Source: Gammaproteobacteria bacterium
GTDB taxonomy: Bacteria; Pseudomonadota; Gammaproteobacteria; Arenicellales; Arenicellaceae
NCBI GenBank assembly: GCA_013002025.1
Contig: JABDKW010000036.1
Coordinates: 1-64,000 of the forward strand
DNA length: 64,000 bases
Direction: 5' to 3'
This document shows positions 44,895 through 54,264 of this stretch, in pieces. The notes below the pieces were generated by a model. It ran no database searches. It was not told the DNA's origin and worked only from the letters and a program-made list of their open reading frames with translations. Positions within the stretch are counted from its first letter, which is position 1, and every line of letters starts with the position of its first letter. A program made the translations under genes and the position numbers.

Positions 44895-45800
44895 ATGATT
44901 GCTTCTATCAAAACCTCCGTCATCTGCCTGTTTACGCTTATATTATTTAACCTGGCCGGTTGTCAGCAGGATGCCGTGGAGGTAACTAGTTTTCTTACCG
45001 ATGACACCCCCATAGAACGCGGTACTCCGCTGTATTTCGATGGTAAAAAAGCCGGCGAAGTAGTGTCGGTCAGCGCTGAGCTCGGCGGCCAACGCCTGCA
45101 GATCAGGGTGCGACAGGATATTGCAACGCAGGTCAGCAGCCAGGCAGCGATTGTGGTGAACAGCTTTAAGCCAGGCATGCCACTCGAGTTGGTGAATCGA
45201 GGCGATGCCCAAGCCAACCCTCTTCAAGCCGGGCAACAAATCCAGGGTATCAATTCTATTCTTGAGTTAGGTGCGTGGCTGGTCGGCGACGCCATTGAGG
45301 TCGGGCAGGGCACGGTCACTGCGTATGTCGATGCCTTTGAGCAATACCTTGCCAGCGAAGAATTTCAGCAAAACAAAGCTGCGGTTCAGCAACAGTTGAA
45401 GAGCACGCGTAACGCGGCTCAGCAGGCACTAAAGCAAGTTGAGACTGATATGAACGCGGCTCTGGCCCGCGTACAGGAACAGGAACAGGCAACCGCCGAC
45501 GCGATTGCGCAGCTTGGCGAACAACTGGCTCCGTTGGTCGAGCAAATGAGTGGCACCGGCACCGAACTTGCGGTGGAGTTAGAGCAGCTCGCCCAGCGAT
45601 TGGAACAATCGGCCGCCAGCGCGGAACCGGTGGGTGAGGATGTATTGCAGAGCCTGCTGGCAACGCTGGAAAAACTGAATAACAGCATCGAGCAAGGCGT
45701 TGATACCGCACTTGAGCCGCAGGTAGATCAAGCGCCTGCGGCTGGTAAAGCGCCTGCGGCCGAGACAGCGCCTGCGGCCGAGACAGCGCCGACTAATTAG
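44895..45800 (+). CDS. MCE/MlaD-like lipoprotein with coiled-coil tail
   Basis: A 301-residue protein with a lipoprotein signal (FNLAGC). Next is a segment like an MCE domain ([37 protein letters not shown], about residues 32-80). Residues about 140-250 are a long Gln/Glu/Ala-rich coiled coil, and the end is an Ala-Pro repeat. MCE proteins carry lipids across the periplasm, usually with ABC partners, which are absent here. The MCE call is tentative because the domain is short. The stop overlaps that of convergent glnS. Confidence 0.6.
   Translation: MIASIKTSVICLFTLILFNLAGCQQDAVEVTSFLTDDTPIERGTPLYFDGKKAGEVVSVSAELGGQRLQIRVRQDIATQVSSQAAIVVNSFKPGMPLELVNRGDAQANPLQAGQQIQGINSILELGAWLVGDAIEVGQGTVTAYVDAFEQYLASEEFQQNKAAVQQQLKSTRNAAQQALKQVETDMNAALARVQEQEQATADAIAQLGEQLAPLVEQMSGTGTELAVELEQLAQRLEQSAASAEPVGEDVLQSLLATLEKLNNSIEQGVDTALEPQVDQAPAAGKAPAAETAPAAETAPTN
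45731..45790 (+). repeat. 18-bp coding repeats at the end of the MCE-like gene
   Basis: Three units starting AGCGCCTGCGGC (45731-45748, 45749-45766, 45767-45784) and a partial fourth encode [22 protein letters not shown]. Units 2 and 3 are identical, which suggests recent slippage. Confidence 0.9.
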
Positions 45801-47491
45801 CCTTTCGCGGCGGCCTTCGCCCAGGAGTCGCGCAAGCTAACGGTGCGGTTTAACACCGGCTTTGCCGGTTGATGGTCCTGGCTGTCAAAACAGAAATAGC
45901 CTACCCGCTCAAACTGAAAGTGCTGCTGCGGGTCAGCCTCAATCACACTTGGTTCCAACTTGGCATTATCAAAAACCGTCAGTGAGTTAGGGTTGAGGGC
46001 TTCAGTAACATCATCCAGCGCGCCCGGATTAGCCTGATTAAACAGGCGGTCATAAACCCGAACCTCGGCGTCTATCGCGTGGGCCGCGCTCACCCAGTGA
46101 ATAATTCCTTTGATCTTACGACCATCTGCCGTCTTACCCTGTGCGCTGAGTGGGTCGTAGCTGCAGCGCAGCTCGACAACCTCGCCGGCATCATCTTGAA
46201 TAACGTCTTCGCAACGGATTGCGTAACCATATCGTAAACGGACTTCACGGCCCGGCCCGAGTCGGAAAAAATCTTCCGGCGGATCCAGCATAAAGTCATC
46301 CCGATCAATATAGACCTCGCGCCCAAATGGTAGCTCGCGTGTGCCCATTGATTCATCTTTGGGGTGGTTGCGTACCACAAAGCTTTCGGTTTGCTCAGCC
46401 GCGTAGTTCGTGAGCACTACCTTGAGCGGGTCCAACACCCCGAAAGCGCGCTTGGCATTAGCTTCTAAATCGTGGCGAATAGCGTTTTCCAACACCGTCA
46501 TCTCAATCACGCTGTCTTTCTTGGTGACCCCAATTTCGGCACAAAAGTTTCTGATCGAGGCGGGCGTGTAGCCGCGCCGCCGCAATCCAACCAATGTGGT
46601 TAAGCGCGGGTCGTCCCAGCCGTTGACGTGGCCTTCGTTGACCAGTTGTATCAGTTTGCGTTTGCTGGCCAGCGTGTACTCAAGATTGGAACGGCCAAAT
46701 TCTATTTGCCGCGGCATTGCTTTGCCTGCTTCGCCGATGTGATTTTTCTGCAGCGTAATGTTTTCCAGAATCCAGTCGTAGAGGGCGCGATTGTCCTGAA
46801 ATTCCAGCGTACAGAGTGAATGGGTAATGCCTTCCAGTGCATCCGAAATGCAGTGCGTGAAGTCATACATAGGGTAGATGCACCACTTATCACCGGCGCG
46901 ATAGTGATGGGCATAGCGAATGCGGTACAGAATGGGGTCTCGCATCGAAATATTCGGCGAGGCCATGTCAATTTTGGCGCGCAACACCAACTCGCCTTCG
47001 GCAAATTCGCCATCGCGCATTTGTTCGAACAAGGCGCGGTTCTCAGCAACAGGCCGGTCGCGATTGGGGCTGTTTTTACCCGGTTCGGTCAGGGTGCCGC
47101 GATATTCGCGCATCTGCTCGGCGCTGAGATCGTCCACATAAGCCAAGCCCTTGTCGATCAATTCCAGCGCAAAACCATATAACTCATCGAAGTAATCCGA
47201 GGCATAGCAGAGTTTGTCCCACTCAAAGCCCAGCCACGCCACACTGTCTTTGATTGACTGCATGTACTCATCGCTTTCTTTTTCGGGGTTGGTGTCGTCA
47301 AAGCGCAGATTACAACGCCCCCCCAAATCCTTTGCCAGACCGAAGTTAAGACAAATAGACTTGGCATGCCCCAGATGTAGATAGCCGTTCGGCTCCGGCG
47401 GGAAGCGCGTGTAAACATATTCGTGCTTGCCGTTCTTAATGTCATTGCTGGCAATACTGCGAATAAAGTGATTGGGTGACGCCTTGCTCAT
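45797..47491 (-). CDS. glnS: Glutaminyl-tRNA synthetase
   Basis: Charges tRNA-Gln directly with glutamine. From the ATG at 47491 it has 564 residues, close to E. coli GlnS (554); an upstream start at 47590 would add 33 unlikely residues. The HIGH motif is in [16 protein letters not shown], the KMSKS region reads [11 protein letters not shown] (methionine replaced by alanine), and the C-terminal half has the two beta-barrel anticodon domains. GltX is also present, so the organism charges both tRNAs directly. Confidence 0.96.
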   Translation of the reverse strand: MSKASPNHFIRSIASNDIKNGKHEYVYTRFPPEPNGYLHLGHAKSICLNFGLAKDLGGRCNLRFDDTNPEKESDEYMQSIKDSVAWLGFEWDKLCYASDYFDELYGFALELIDKGLAYVDDLSAEQMREYRGTLTEPGKNSPNRDRPVAENRALFEQMRDGEFAEGELVLRAKIDMASPNISMRDPILYRIRYAHHYRAGDKWCIYPMYDFTHCISDALEGITHSLCTLEFQDNRALYDWILENITLQKNHIGEAGKAMPRQIEFGRSNLEYTLASKRKLIQLVNEGHVNGWDDPRLTTLVGLRRRGYTPASIRNFCAEIGVTKKDSVIEMTVLENAIRHDLEANAKRAFGVLDPLKVVLTNYAAEQTESFVVRNHPKDESMGTRELPFGREVYIDRDDFMLDPPEDFFRLGPGREVRLRYGYAIRCEDVIQDDAGEVVELRCSYDPLSAQGKTADGRKIKGIIHWVSAAHAIDAEVRVYDRLFNQANPGALDDVTEALNPNSLTVFDNAKLEPSVIEADPQQHFQFERVGYFCFDSQDHQPAKPVLNRTVSLRDSWAKAAAKG

Positions 47492-47707
47492 GAGATTTTG
47501 GTGCCGGTTAAAACTGGCGCTATTATACGGTGCTGCTGTATACAAGTCGCGTAAGAAACTGGGGCCCGCGACAGCGGTCTGCAAAGCCATTTAGCAGCCT
47601 TATTCCTGTTATTAGGTAAGGGATGACTTCTAGGGGTCGCAATCACTGAAATGGCTTGTATAATCACACCGCAGTTACATAAACCCGCAATTTCCAATCT
47701 ATTTATC

Positions 47708-49252
47708 ATGATAATCAGCATCCCTAAAGAGTCCTACTCGGGCGAGCGCAGAGTAGCGCTTACGCCAGAATCCGCACAACAAATTCAAAAATTGGGCCAT
47801 CGCCTCAGAATCCAATCAGGCGCTGGCGTGCTGGCCGAATTCAGTGATCAGGATTATCAGGCTGCTGATGTAGAGGTAGTGGATGCCGAGGCCATCTGGC
47901 GTGACACAGATATAATCATGAAGGTGCGCAGCGTCAATGAGGAAGAGGCGCAAAAAGTAGCCGCGGGGACGACCTTGATCAGCTTTTTCTGGCCGGCACA
48001 GAACCAGGCCTTTTTGCAATCCCTGGCAGAGCGCAATATTAATATCATTGCCATGGACAGCGTGCCACGCCTGTCGCGTTCACAAAAAATGGATGCGCTT
48101 AGCTCCATGGCCAATATTGGTGGCTATCGCGCCATAGTTGAGGCTGCCAACCAGTTCGGCCGCTTCTTCACCGGCCAGGTGACCGCGGCCGGTAAGGTGC
48201 CGCCCGCCAAAGTTATGGTGATCGGTGCTGGCGTAGCCGGATTAGCCGCTATTGGCGCGGCCAAAAGCATGGGAGCCATAGTACGCGCATTCGATACGCG
48301 GCTGGAAGCCAAAGAACAGGTCGAAAGCCTGGGCGGCGAGTTCCTGATGCTCGAGTTTGAAGAAGATGGCTCAGGCGAGGGCGGCTACGCCAAAACCATG
48401 AGCAAGGAATTCATCGATGCCGAAATGGCCATGTTCCGTGAACAGTGCAAGGAAATCGACATCATTGTTACCACCGCGCTGATTCCTGGAAAACCAGCGC
48501 CAGAATTGATCACCCAAGACATGGTCGAGAGCATGAAGTCAGGTTCGGTGATTGTGGACTTGGCCGCCGAGCAGGGTGGTAACTGCAAATTATCGGTGGC
48601 TGACGAAATTGTTGTGCATAACGGCGTAAAAATTATCGGCTACACCGATCTGCCCAGTCGGCTGGCGACACAATCGTCGCAACTGTACGCTACCAATCTG
48701 CGCCATATGCTGACCGACCTGACGCCCGATAAAGACGGGCAGATCAACATCAATATGGAAGACGAAGTGATTCGGGGTGCCACTGCAGCACATGAGGGCA
48801 AGGTCACCTGGCCCGCGCCGCCGCCCAAGTTGTCAGCGGCACCACCTCCGCCGCCCAAGCAGGCTGTTGCTCCGGTGGCAGACGCGCCAGCCATGTCGGC
48901 CGCCAGCAAGGCCAAGATGACCTTTGCTGCGATGGGCGCAGGCCTGCTAGCCCTGTTAGGGGTTGGCTCAGTCGCCCCAGCTGATTTCATGAGCCACTTC
49001 ACCGTTTTCGTGCTGGCCTGTTTTGTAGGCTATCAGGTTATTTGGAGCGTGACGCCGTCATTACATACGCCGCTTATGTCGGTGACCAATGCTATTTCCG
49101 GGATCATTGTGGTTGGTGCGCTATTACAAATATCATCGCCCTCCGGCGCGGTGGTGTTGCTGGCGTTTATTGCGGTGTTGATCGCATCGATAAATGTTGC
49201 TGGCGGTTTTCTGGTCACCCAGCGCATGCTGAAAATGTTTAATAAGGGTTAG
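47708..49252 (+). CDS. pntA: NAD(P) transhydrogenase subunit alpha
   Basis: PntA and PntB form the proton-driven membrane enzyme that moves hydride between NADH and NADP+. The 514 residues hold the NAD-binding domain I ([22 protein letters not shown] near residue 175), a proline-rich linker [15 protein letters not shown] near 380, and about four C-terminal membrane helices. This is the undivided E. coli-like PntA. I chose the ATG at 47708. It lies 9 nt before pntB. In this genome it can balance NADPH made by Zwf. Confidence 0.95.
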   Translation: MIISIPKESYSGERRVALTPESAQQIQKLGHRLRIQSGAGVLAEFSDQDYQAADVEVVDAEAIWRDTDIIMKVRSVNEEEAQKVAAGTTLISFFWPAQNQAFLQSLAERNINIIAMDSVPRLSRSQKMDALSSMANIGGYRAIVEAANQFGRFFTGQVTAAGKVPPAKVMVIGAGVAGLAAIGAAKSMGAIVRAFDTRLEAKEQVESLGGEFLMLEFEEDGSGEGGYAKTMSKEFIDAEMAMFREQCKEIDIIVTTALIPGKPAPELITQDMVESMKSGSVIVDLAAEQGGNCKLSVADEIVVHNGVKIIGYTDLPSRLATQSSQLYATNLRHMLTDLTPDKDGQININMEDEVIRGATAAHEGKVTWPAPPPKLSAAPPPPPKQAVAPVADAPAMSAASKAKMTFAAMGAGLLALLGVGSVAPADFMSHFTVFVLACFVGYQVIWSVTPSLHTPLMSVTNAISGIIVVGALLQISSPSGAVVLLAFIAVLIASINVAGGFLVTQRMLKMFNKG

Positions 49253-49261
49253 GGGCAGATC

Positions 49262-50647
49262 ATGGCTATGGGAACTATCACTGCGGCGTATATTGCGTCC
49301 GCCATTTTATTCATTCTAAGTTTGTCGGGCTTAAGCCACCAGGAAAGCTCACGACGCGGCAATTGGTACGGCATTATCGGCATGACCATTGCTATCGTTG
49401 CCACCATATTGAACCCAGCGGTTAACAGCTATGGCTTCCTGCTGGTGGCCATGGTTGTTGGTGGTGCCATCGGTGCCCGGTTTGCGGCGCGCGTCGAGAT
49501 GACTCAGATGCCTGAATTGGTTGCGATTCTGCACAGTTTCGTGGGTCTGGCGGCGGTGTTGGTTGGTTTTGCCAGCTACATTGACCCGAACGCCCAGTTC
49601 GAAGGCACGGCAAAAACCATTCATGACGTAGAGATTTATTTGGGCGTATTGATCGGTGCGGTCACGTTTACCGGCTCGGTCATCGCCTTCGGCAAGTTAA
49701 GCGGTCGGGTTGGTAGCAAGCCGCTCATGCTGCCGGCCAGACACTGGTTGAATCTCGGCATCCTGGTGGCCTGCATTTTGATCGGCAACTGGTTTATCGG
49801 GGCGGACAAAAGTGCCGGCATGGTGGCGCTGATCATCATGACGCTGTTGGCCTTTGCCTTTGGCGTGCACATGGTGATGGCCATTGGTGGCGCGGATATG
49901 CCGGTGGTGATTTCCATGCTCAACAGTTATTCGGGTTGGGCCGCGGCCGCCACCGGTTTCATGCTGTCCAATGATTTGCTGATTGTAGTGGGTGCGCTGG
50001 TTGGTAGCTCGGGCGCGATTCTGAGTTACATCATGTGTCGAGCGATGAACCGCAATTTTGTAAGCGTCATTATGGGAGGCTTTGGCACCACCTCGGGTTC
50101 TGACGAGGGCGGTGAAGATCAGGGCGAGGCAATTGCAATTTCGGCTGAGGAGGTTGCTCAGTTGGTGGGCGATGCCGATGAAGTTGTGATCGTGCCCGGC
50201 TATGGCATGGCAGTGGCGAATGCACAGCATCCAGTATCGGATTTAACCCGTATGCTTAAAGACCGTGGGGTCAATGTGCGGTTTGCGATTCACCCGGTGG
50301 CAGGGCGTATGCCAGGCCATATGAATGTGTTATTGGCCGAAGCAAACGTGGCCTACGACCTGGTTCTCGAGATGGATGAGATTAACGATGATTTTCCAGG
50401 CACCGATGTGGTTATCGTGATTGGCGCCAATGACATCGTCAATCCCTCAGCGCTGGAAAACCCCAACAGCCCAATTGCTGGCATGCCAGTGTTGGAAGTT
50501 TGGAATGCAAAAACAGTAATTGTGTCTAAGCGATCCATGGCCACCGGTTATGCGGGGGTCGAAAACCCATTGTTTTTCCGCGACAACACACGAATGCTGT
50601 TTGGTGACGCGAAAGACAGCGTAGATGCGATTCGCCAAGCGCTGTAG
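49262..50647 (+). CDS. pntB: NAD(P) transhydrogenase subunit beta
   Basis: The 461-residue partner of PntA. The N-terminal half is about eight or nine membrane helices of the proton channel, and the C-terminal domain III binds NADP(H): [21 protein letters not shown] and [20 protein letters not shown], followed by [29 protein letters not shown]. All are complete. It is translated from an ATG 9 nt after pntA. Confidence 0.96.
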   Translation: MAMGTITAAYIASAILFILSLSGLSHQESSRRGNWYGIIGMTIAIVATILNPAVNSYGFLLVAMVVGGAIGARFAARVEMTQMPELVAILHSFVGLAAVLVGFASYIDPNAQFEGTAKTIHDVEIYLGVLIGAVTFTGSVIAFGKLSGRVGSKPLMLPARHWLNLGILVACILIGNWFIGADKSAGMVALIIMTLLAFAFGVHMVMAIGGADMPVVISMLNSYSGWAAAATGFMLSNDLLIVVGALVGSSGAILSYIMCRAMNRNFVSVIMGGFGTTSGSDEGGEDQGEAIAISAEEVAQLVGDADEVVIVPGYGMAVANAQHPVSDLTRMLKDRGVNVRFAIHPVAGRMPGHMNVLLAEANVAYDLVLEMDEINDDFPGTDVVIVIGANDIVNPSALENPNSPIAGMPVLEVWNAKTVIVSKRSMATGYAGVENPLFFRDNTRMLFGDAKDSVDAIRQAL

Positions 50648-50704
50648 AAATGGGCTCAGGGTCAGCCTGTCGGTGCACCCTGTACCCTATCGGTGAGTTG
50701 GCTG

Positions 50705-51754
50705 ATGAGTGACACAACCGCAATAGATCGAACCTTTTGCGTGGCCCCCATGCTGGATTGCACCGACCGGCATGAACGATATCTGCTGCGCTTAATCTCG
50801 CGGCGAGCGGTGTTGTATACCGAAATGGTCACCACCGGGGCGCTGTTATTCGGTGATACCGCCCGGTTCCTCGATTTTGACCCCAGTGAACATCCCGTTG
50901 CGCTGCAATTGGGTGGTAGTGAGCCCGAGGCCATGACCCGCTGCGCCGAATTGGCTCAACAGTGGGGCTACGACGAAGTAAATATCAATGTCGGTTGCCC
51001 CAGTGACCGGGTTCAGTCGGGCAGCTTTGGCGCCTGCCTGATGCAAGCGCCATCGCTGGTGGCTGATAATATTAAACAAATGCAGGCCGCTGTGGATATT
51101 CCGGTGACCCTTAAATCGCGCATCGGAGTCGATGATCAAGAACCGAGAGAGGCGCTGTGGGCGCTGGTGGAAGCGGCCGCCAACGTCGGTTGCAGAGTGT
51201 TTCTGGTGCATGCCCGCAAGGCCTGGCTAAAAGGTTTAAGCCCCAAGCAGAATCGCGACGTGCCACCGTTGGATTATGAACTTGTTTATCAGCTAAAACA
51301 GGATTTCCCTGAGCTGGAAATCATTATCAACGGGGGCATCAATACGCACCAACAGTGCAGCGAACACCTGCAACACGTGGATGGAGTCATGATGGGTCGT
51401 GAAGCCTACTCCAATCCCTACATTATGGCGGCGGTTGATAGACAATATTACGGTTGCGGTGACAGCCCACCCAGCCGTGACCAGGTACTGCAGGACTATA
51501 TGCACTATGTTGATCAGCGGTTGGCTGATGGCTTTCGGTTAAATCAATTATCCCGCCATGTGGTTGGCTTGTTTCATGGTGAGCCCCGCGCCCGGCTCTG
51601 GCGGCGTCATATTAGCGAGAATGCGCACTTGCCCGGCTCTGATCGGGGTGTGCTGGAGCAGGCTTATCGGGCAATGTTGGGTGGGCAATCCCAGGCAGTG
51701 GATACTGAGTCACAAGGATCGGGTGGTGTATTACAGGGAACATCAAGCTCTTAG
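50705..51754 (+). CDS. dusA: tRNA-dihydrouridine synthase A
   Basis: A flavoenzyme that reduces uridines 20 and 20a in the tRNA D-loop. The 349-residue protein begins with the Dus FMN-site motif VAPMLDCTDRHERY, typical of DusA. The catalytic cysteine is in NVGCPSDRVQSGSFGACLM, and VHARKAWLKGLSPKQNR and INGGINT are further FMN and tRNA-binding segments. The ATG at 50705 fits the family N-terminus better than a GTG at 50693. It precedes the PHA genes on the same strand with 91 nt between. Confidence 0.94.
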   Translation: MSDTTAIDRTFCVAPMLDCTDRHERYLLRLISRRAVLYTEMVTTGALLFGDTARFLDFDPSEHPVALQLGGSEPEAMTRCAELAQQWGYDEVNINVGCPSDRVQSGSFGACLMQAPSLVADNIKQMQAAVDIPVTLKSRIGVDDQEPREALWALVEAAANVGCRVFLVHARKAWLKGLSPKQNRDVPPLDYELVYQLKQDFPELEIIINGGINTHQQCSEHLQHVDGVMMGREAYSNPYIMAAVDRQYYGCGDSPPSRDQVLQDYMHYVDQRLADGFRLNQLSRHVVGLFHGEPRARLWRRHISENAHLPGSDRGVLEQAYRAMLGGQSQAVDTESQGSGGVLQGTSSS

Positions 51755-51804
51755 AAAGCGCATTCTAATTAGGGCGCAGTTTCTAATGCGTATCCGTACA
51801 CTCC

Positions 51805-51839
51805 TCTCCATCAACTTAACCGATTAACCTTGATGGAGA
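51805..51839 (+). promoter_or_regulatory. RNA hairpin covering the phasin ribosome-binding site
   Basis: TCTCCATCAA (51805-51814) and TTGATGGAGA (51830-51839) form a perfect 10-bp stem with a 15-nt loop that repeats TTAACC. The right arm contains the GGAG (51835-51838) that serves the phasin ATG at 51846. There is no T-run, so it is not a terminator. It would hold back translation unless opened. Confidence 0.72.
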
Positions 51840-51845
51840 CCTATC

Positions 51846-52394
51846 ATGGCTGCAACTAAAGCAAACAAAACTACTAGTAAGAAAACTTCTACCAAGAAGA
51901 CTGCCGCGCGTAAAACCACGGCTCGCAAAACAACTGCGAAAAAAACTTCAGCTCGCAAAGCTTCTACCCGCAACACAACTACTGCCAAAGTAGCCAAGCA
52001 GGAAAAGCAAGTGCGCAAAGCTGTTAACGAAAACATCGAGACCGCACAGGAAATCGCCAAGAAAGTATATCTGGCCAGCCTGGGTGCTTTCGGCCGCACT
52101 GTTGACGAAGCTCAAGAGCGTTACACTAAAGCAAACAAAGAGCTGAATGCGCGTTACAAGCAACTTAACAAAGACGGCAAAAAACTGGTCAAGGAACTGG
52201 TTAGCCGTGGCGAAAAAGTTCAAGATGAAGCCGAAGATTTGGTTCGCGAAAGCCGCGCCAACATCGAGCAGCAAATTGACAGCGCTAAAGATCGACTGAC
52301 TGACTTCGTTTCAGTGTCTGACATTTCTGATCGATTGAAGGATATGTCTAACAAGCTGGAATCACTCAGCAAAGATCTGAAAAAATCTGCGTAA
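51846..52394 (+). CDS. Phasin with N-terminal histone-like tail (PHA granule-associated protein 1)
   Basis: A 182-residue protein. Residues 1-50 are a basic tail of Lys-Thr-Ala repeats (KKTSTKKTAARKTTARKTT) like histone H1 and PhaF tails, able to bind DNA. Residues about 65-180 are the phasin domain: IAKKVYLASLGAFGRTVDEAQE, then a long amphipathic coiled coil. PhaF of Pseudomonas has the same two parts in the reverse order. The protein should coat PHA granules and tie them to the nucleoid. A paralogue is at 53483-54247. Its ribosome site lies in a hairpin, and a strong terminator follows. Confidence 0.85.
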   Translation: MAATKANKTTSKKTSTKKTAARKTTARKTTAKKTSARKASTRNTTTAKVAKQEKQVRKAVNENIETAQEIAKKVYLASLGAFGRTVDEAQERYTKANKELNARYKQLNKDGKKLVKELVSRGEKVQDEAEDLVRESRANIEQQIDSAKDRLTDFVSVSDISDRLKDMSNKLESLSKDLKKSA

Positions 52395-52452
52395 GTAATT
52401 GCTTCACTCCATGGCGCATTTATGCTGTTCGTCTGACGAACAGGCAGATACT

Positions 52453-52481
52453 AAAAGGCCCGCAGCAGCGGGCCTTTTTTT
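52453..52481 (+). terminator. Rho-independent terminator after phasin 1
   Basis: Stem GGCCCGC/GCGGGCC (52457-52463 and 52468-52474), loop AGCA, four A before and seven T after. It isolates the phasin 1 transcript from the TetR gene. Confidence 0.94.
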
Positions 52482-52548
52482 ATGCCCGTCACCGCACTTG
52501 CCCTCGCGCTAACGAATATGTCGCAGCTAAGTTTGCTACACTAAGACC

Positions 52549-53127
52549 ATGGCAAAGATGAGCACCCGTGAATTGATTCTCGACGTGGCCCTGGTTCTAC
52601 TGAACGAACGGGGTGAAAGCGTGGTGACCAGCGTTGATCTGGCCAACGAAATGAACATTAGCCCGGGCAATTTGTATTATCACTTCAAAGGCAAGGAAGA
52701 AGTTGTTGAAGAGCTGTATGCACAGTTTCATGCACGGGTATTGGTTGTACTTCAGGAAATCACTTCACAAGCCAGAGGCGATGCCAAGCAGACCCTGGCA
52801 GCGCTGTGCGTAATTTCAGACGTGATTCAACAGTTTAAATTTATCGGTCAGGATCTACATGGTATACATGAACGTTACCCAAACCTCAGGGCCTCGCTTA
52901 AAAAGTTATTTCATTTTCTGGAGCAGTCGCTGATCGGTCTGGTGCGTCTGGTGATGGATAAGGCCAAAGTGAGTGATTCCACCACGGCTTCGCGATTGCT
53001 GGCAGTTAACTTGTTGTATACATTGATTAATTTTGGTGCTTACGATCGCTTGCTCGATGATAATCAGCCCAAAACAACCATAGAAGAGCATTTATATATG
53101 CACTTTTTACCTTTTTTACCCGAGTGA
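52549..53127 (+). CDS. TetR family regulator of the PHA locus (PhaD-like)
   Basis: A 192-residue regulator with an N-terminal TetR helix-turn-helix (VVTSVDLANEMNISPGNLYYHFKGKEEVVEEL, residues about 24-55). The NLYYHF recognition helix is characteristic, and the all-helical C-terminal half binds a ligand. The C-terminal AYDRLLDDNQP...HLYMHFLPFLP resembles PhaD, the regulator of PHA genes in Pseudomonas. It probably controls the surrounding granule genes in response to an acyl-CoA-type signal; its binding site is not identified. It is followed by the PHA_gran_rgn gene after 15 nt. Confidence 0.83.
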   Translation: MAKMSTRELILDVALVLLNERGESVVTSVDLANEMNISPGNLYYHFKGKEEVVEELYAQFHARVLVVLQEITSQARGDAKQTLAALCVISDVIQQFKFIGQDLHGIHERYPNLRASLKKLFHFLEQSLIGLVRLVMDKAKVSDSTTASRLLAVNLLYTLINFGAYDRLLDDNQPKTTIEEHLYMHFLPFLPE

Positions 53128-53142
53128 ACTAGATCGAACACG

Positions 53143-53421
53143 ATGAGTACCATTCATATTTGCCGGGAGTTAGACATGCAGGCCGACGAGTGCCGCGAAG
53201 TTGCTGAGGATCTGTTAGACCAATTGGTCGACCACTTTGGCGGTAGTATTCAATCCGAGGGTGAGAACTACTGGTATCGACACTCGACAGGCATCAAGGC
53301 TAAGGTAATCCCGGCGGACGGTGAAATCTCCATCGATGTAAAAATGGGTTTATTAACCCGAGCTATGGCGCCGCAATTGGAGCGGGAGATTAACCGGGTG
53401 CTGGACGAAAAATTGGGATAG
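53143..53421 (+). CDS. Polyhydroxyalkanoic acid system family protein (PHA_gran_rgn)
   Basis: A 92-residue small protein of the PHA_gran_rgn family found in PHA loci. It shows the family pattern of an early helix with paired acidic residues (ECREVAEDLLDQLVDHFGG), a strand with GENYWYRHSTGIKAKV, and the end ISIDVKMGLLTRAMAPQLEREINRVLDEKL. Function is unproven; a regulatory or granule-associated role is assumed from context. It sits between PhaD-like and phasin 2, 61 nt before the latter. Confidence 0.8.
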   Translation: MSTIHICRELDMQADECREVAEDLLDQLVDHFGGSIQSEGENYWYRHSTGIKAKVIPADGEISIDVKMGLLTRAMAPQLEREINRVLDEKLG

Positions 53422-53482
53422 GCGGGTATACAGTGACATTTAGAATCGAATTTAAGATAACCATGAACCGGAGGTGATCCCC

Positions 53483-54247
53483 ATGGCAACGCGAAAAAAA
53501 TCCACCAAAAAGGCCAGTAAGAAGGCTAGCAAAAAAGCTGTAAAGAAAACGACCGGCAATTCGCCAAGAAAAGCGGCCAAGAAAGTAGCCAAAAAAGTCT
53601 CGAAAAAGGCTACCAAAAAGACCAGCAAAGTGAGCAAAAAAGCGGCTGGCAAGAAAGGCGCCAAAAAGGTCGCTAAGAAAGCGACTAAGAAAAAAGCGAC
53701 TAAGAAGAAGGTCACCAAGAAAAAAGTGACTAAGAAAAAGCCCACTAAGAAGAAGGTCGCTAAGAAAAAGTCGACCCGCAAAAAGTCTAGCTCAGGCAGC
53801 GCCGCCTCGAAAAAGCCGAGTTCCGCTTCTGCCAGAGGCAAAAGTGGGCCGATTGATCAGTGGCACGACTTGCTGAAGGAGAATTTCTCGGGCCTGAGCA
53901 GCGATAAAGCCGAAGCGCTGGCGAAGAATATCTGGTTGGCAGGTTTAGGCGCATACGCTCGTACTCGCAATGAATTAACCGGTCGCGCTGATGATGTTCA
54001 GGAGACAGCAGAATCCATTAATGCGGAAGGCCAGAAAATATTTGATGAGTTGGTCGGGCGTGGTAAATCCTTACAGGGCGAGCTTGAAAAAGCTGTCCAG
54101 AAAAGCCGCCAAACGCTGGATAAGCGTGTAGAAGAGTTTAAAGAACGTTTTGGCGGTGGTTTGACCAGCTATGTGGATATTCCCGGCCGGCTGCGTGATG
54201 CGGCGGAAAAAATTGAAGAATTGAGCGACCGGCTGCAGAAGAAGTAG
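53483..54247 (+). CDS. Phasin with long N-terminal histone-like tail (PHA granule-associated protein 2)
   Basis: A 254-residue protein. Residues 1-115 are almost entirely Lys, Ala, Thr and Val in repeats such as KKATKKKVTKKK, longer and more basic than the tail of phasin 1. The phasin domain follows (about 130-250): LAKNIWLAGLGAYARTRNELTG and a coiled coil ending RLRDAAEKIEELSDRLQKK. The start is fixed by a near-perfect ribosome site GGAGGTGAT at 53470-53478; an in-frame GTG at 53474 lies inside that site. High expression is expected. It should bind granules and DNA. It converges on the patatin gene with 17 nt between. Confidence 0.86.
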   Translation: MATRKKSTKKASKKASKKAVKKTTGNSPRKAAKKVAKKVSKKATKKTSKVSKKAAGKKGAKKVAKKATKKKATKKKVTKKKVTKKKPTKKKVAKKKSTRKKSSSGSAASKKPSSASARGKSGPIDQWHDLLKENFSGLSSDKAEALAKNIWLAGLGAYARTRNELTGRADDVQETAESINAEGQKIFDELVGRGKSLQGELEKAVQKSRQTLDKRVEEFKERFGGGLTSYVDIPGRLRDAAEKIEELSDRLQKK

Positions 54248-54264
54248 GCTGCTAACCCGCCTGC

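Noticed and set aside
53483-53830. The Lys-Ala-Thr repeats as a stand-alone histone H1-like gene or a non-coding low-complexity tract
   Set aside because: The frame is continuous with a phasin domain, and a near-perfect ribosome site fixes the start.
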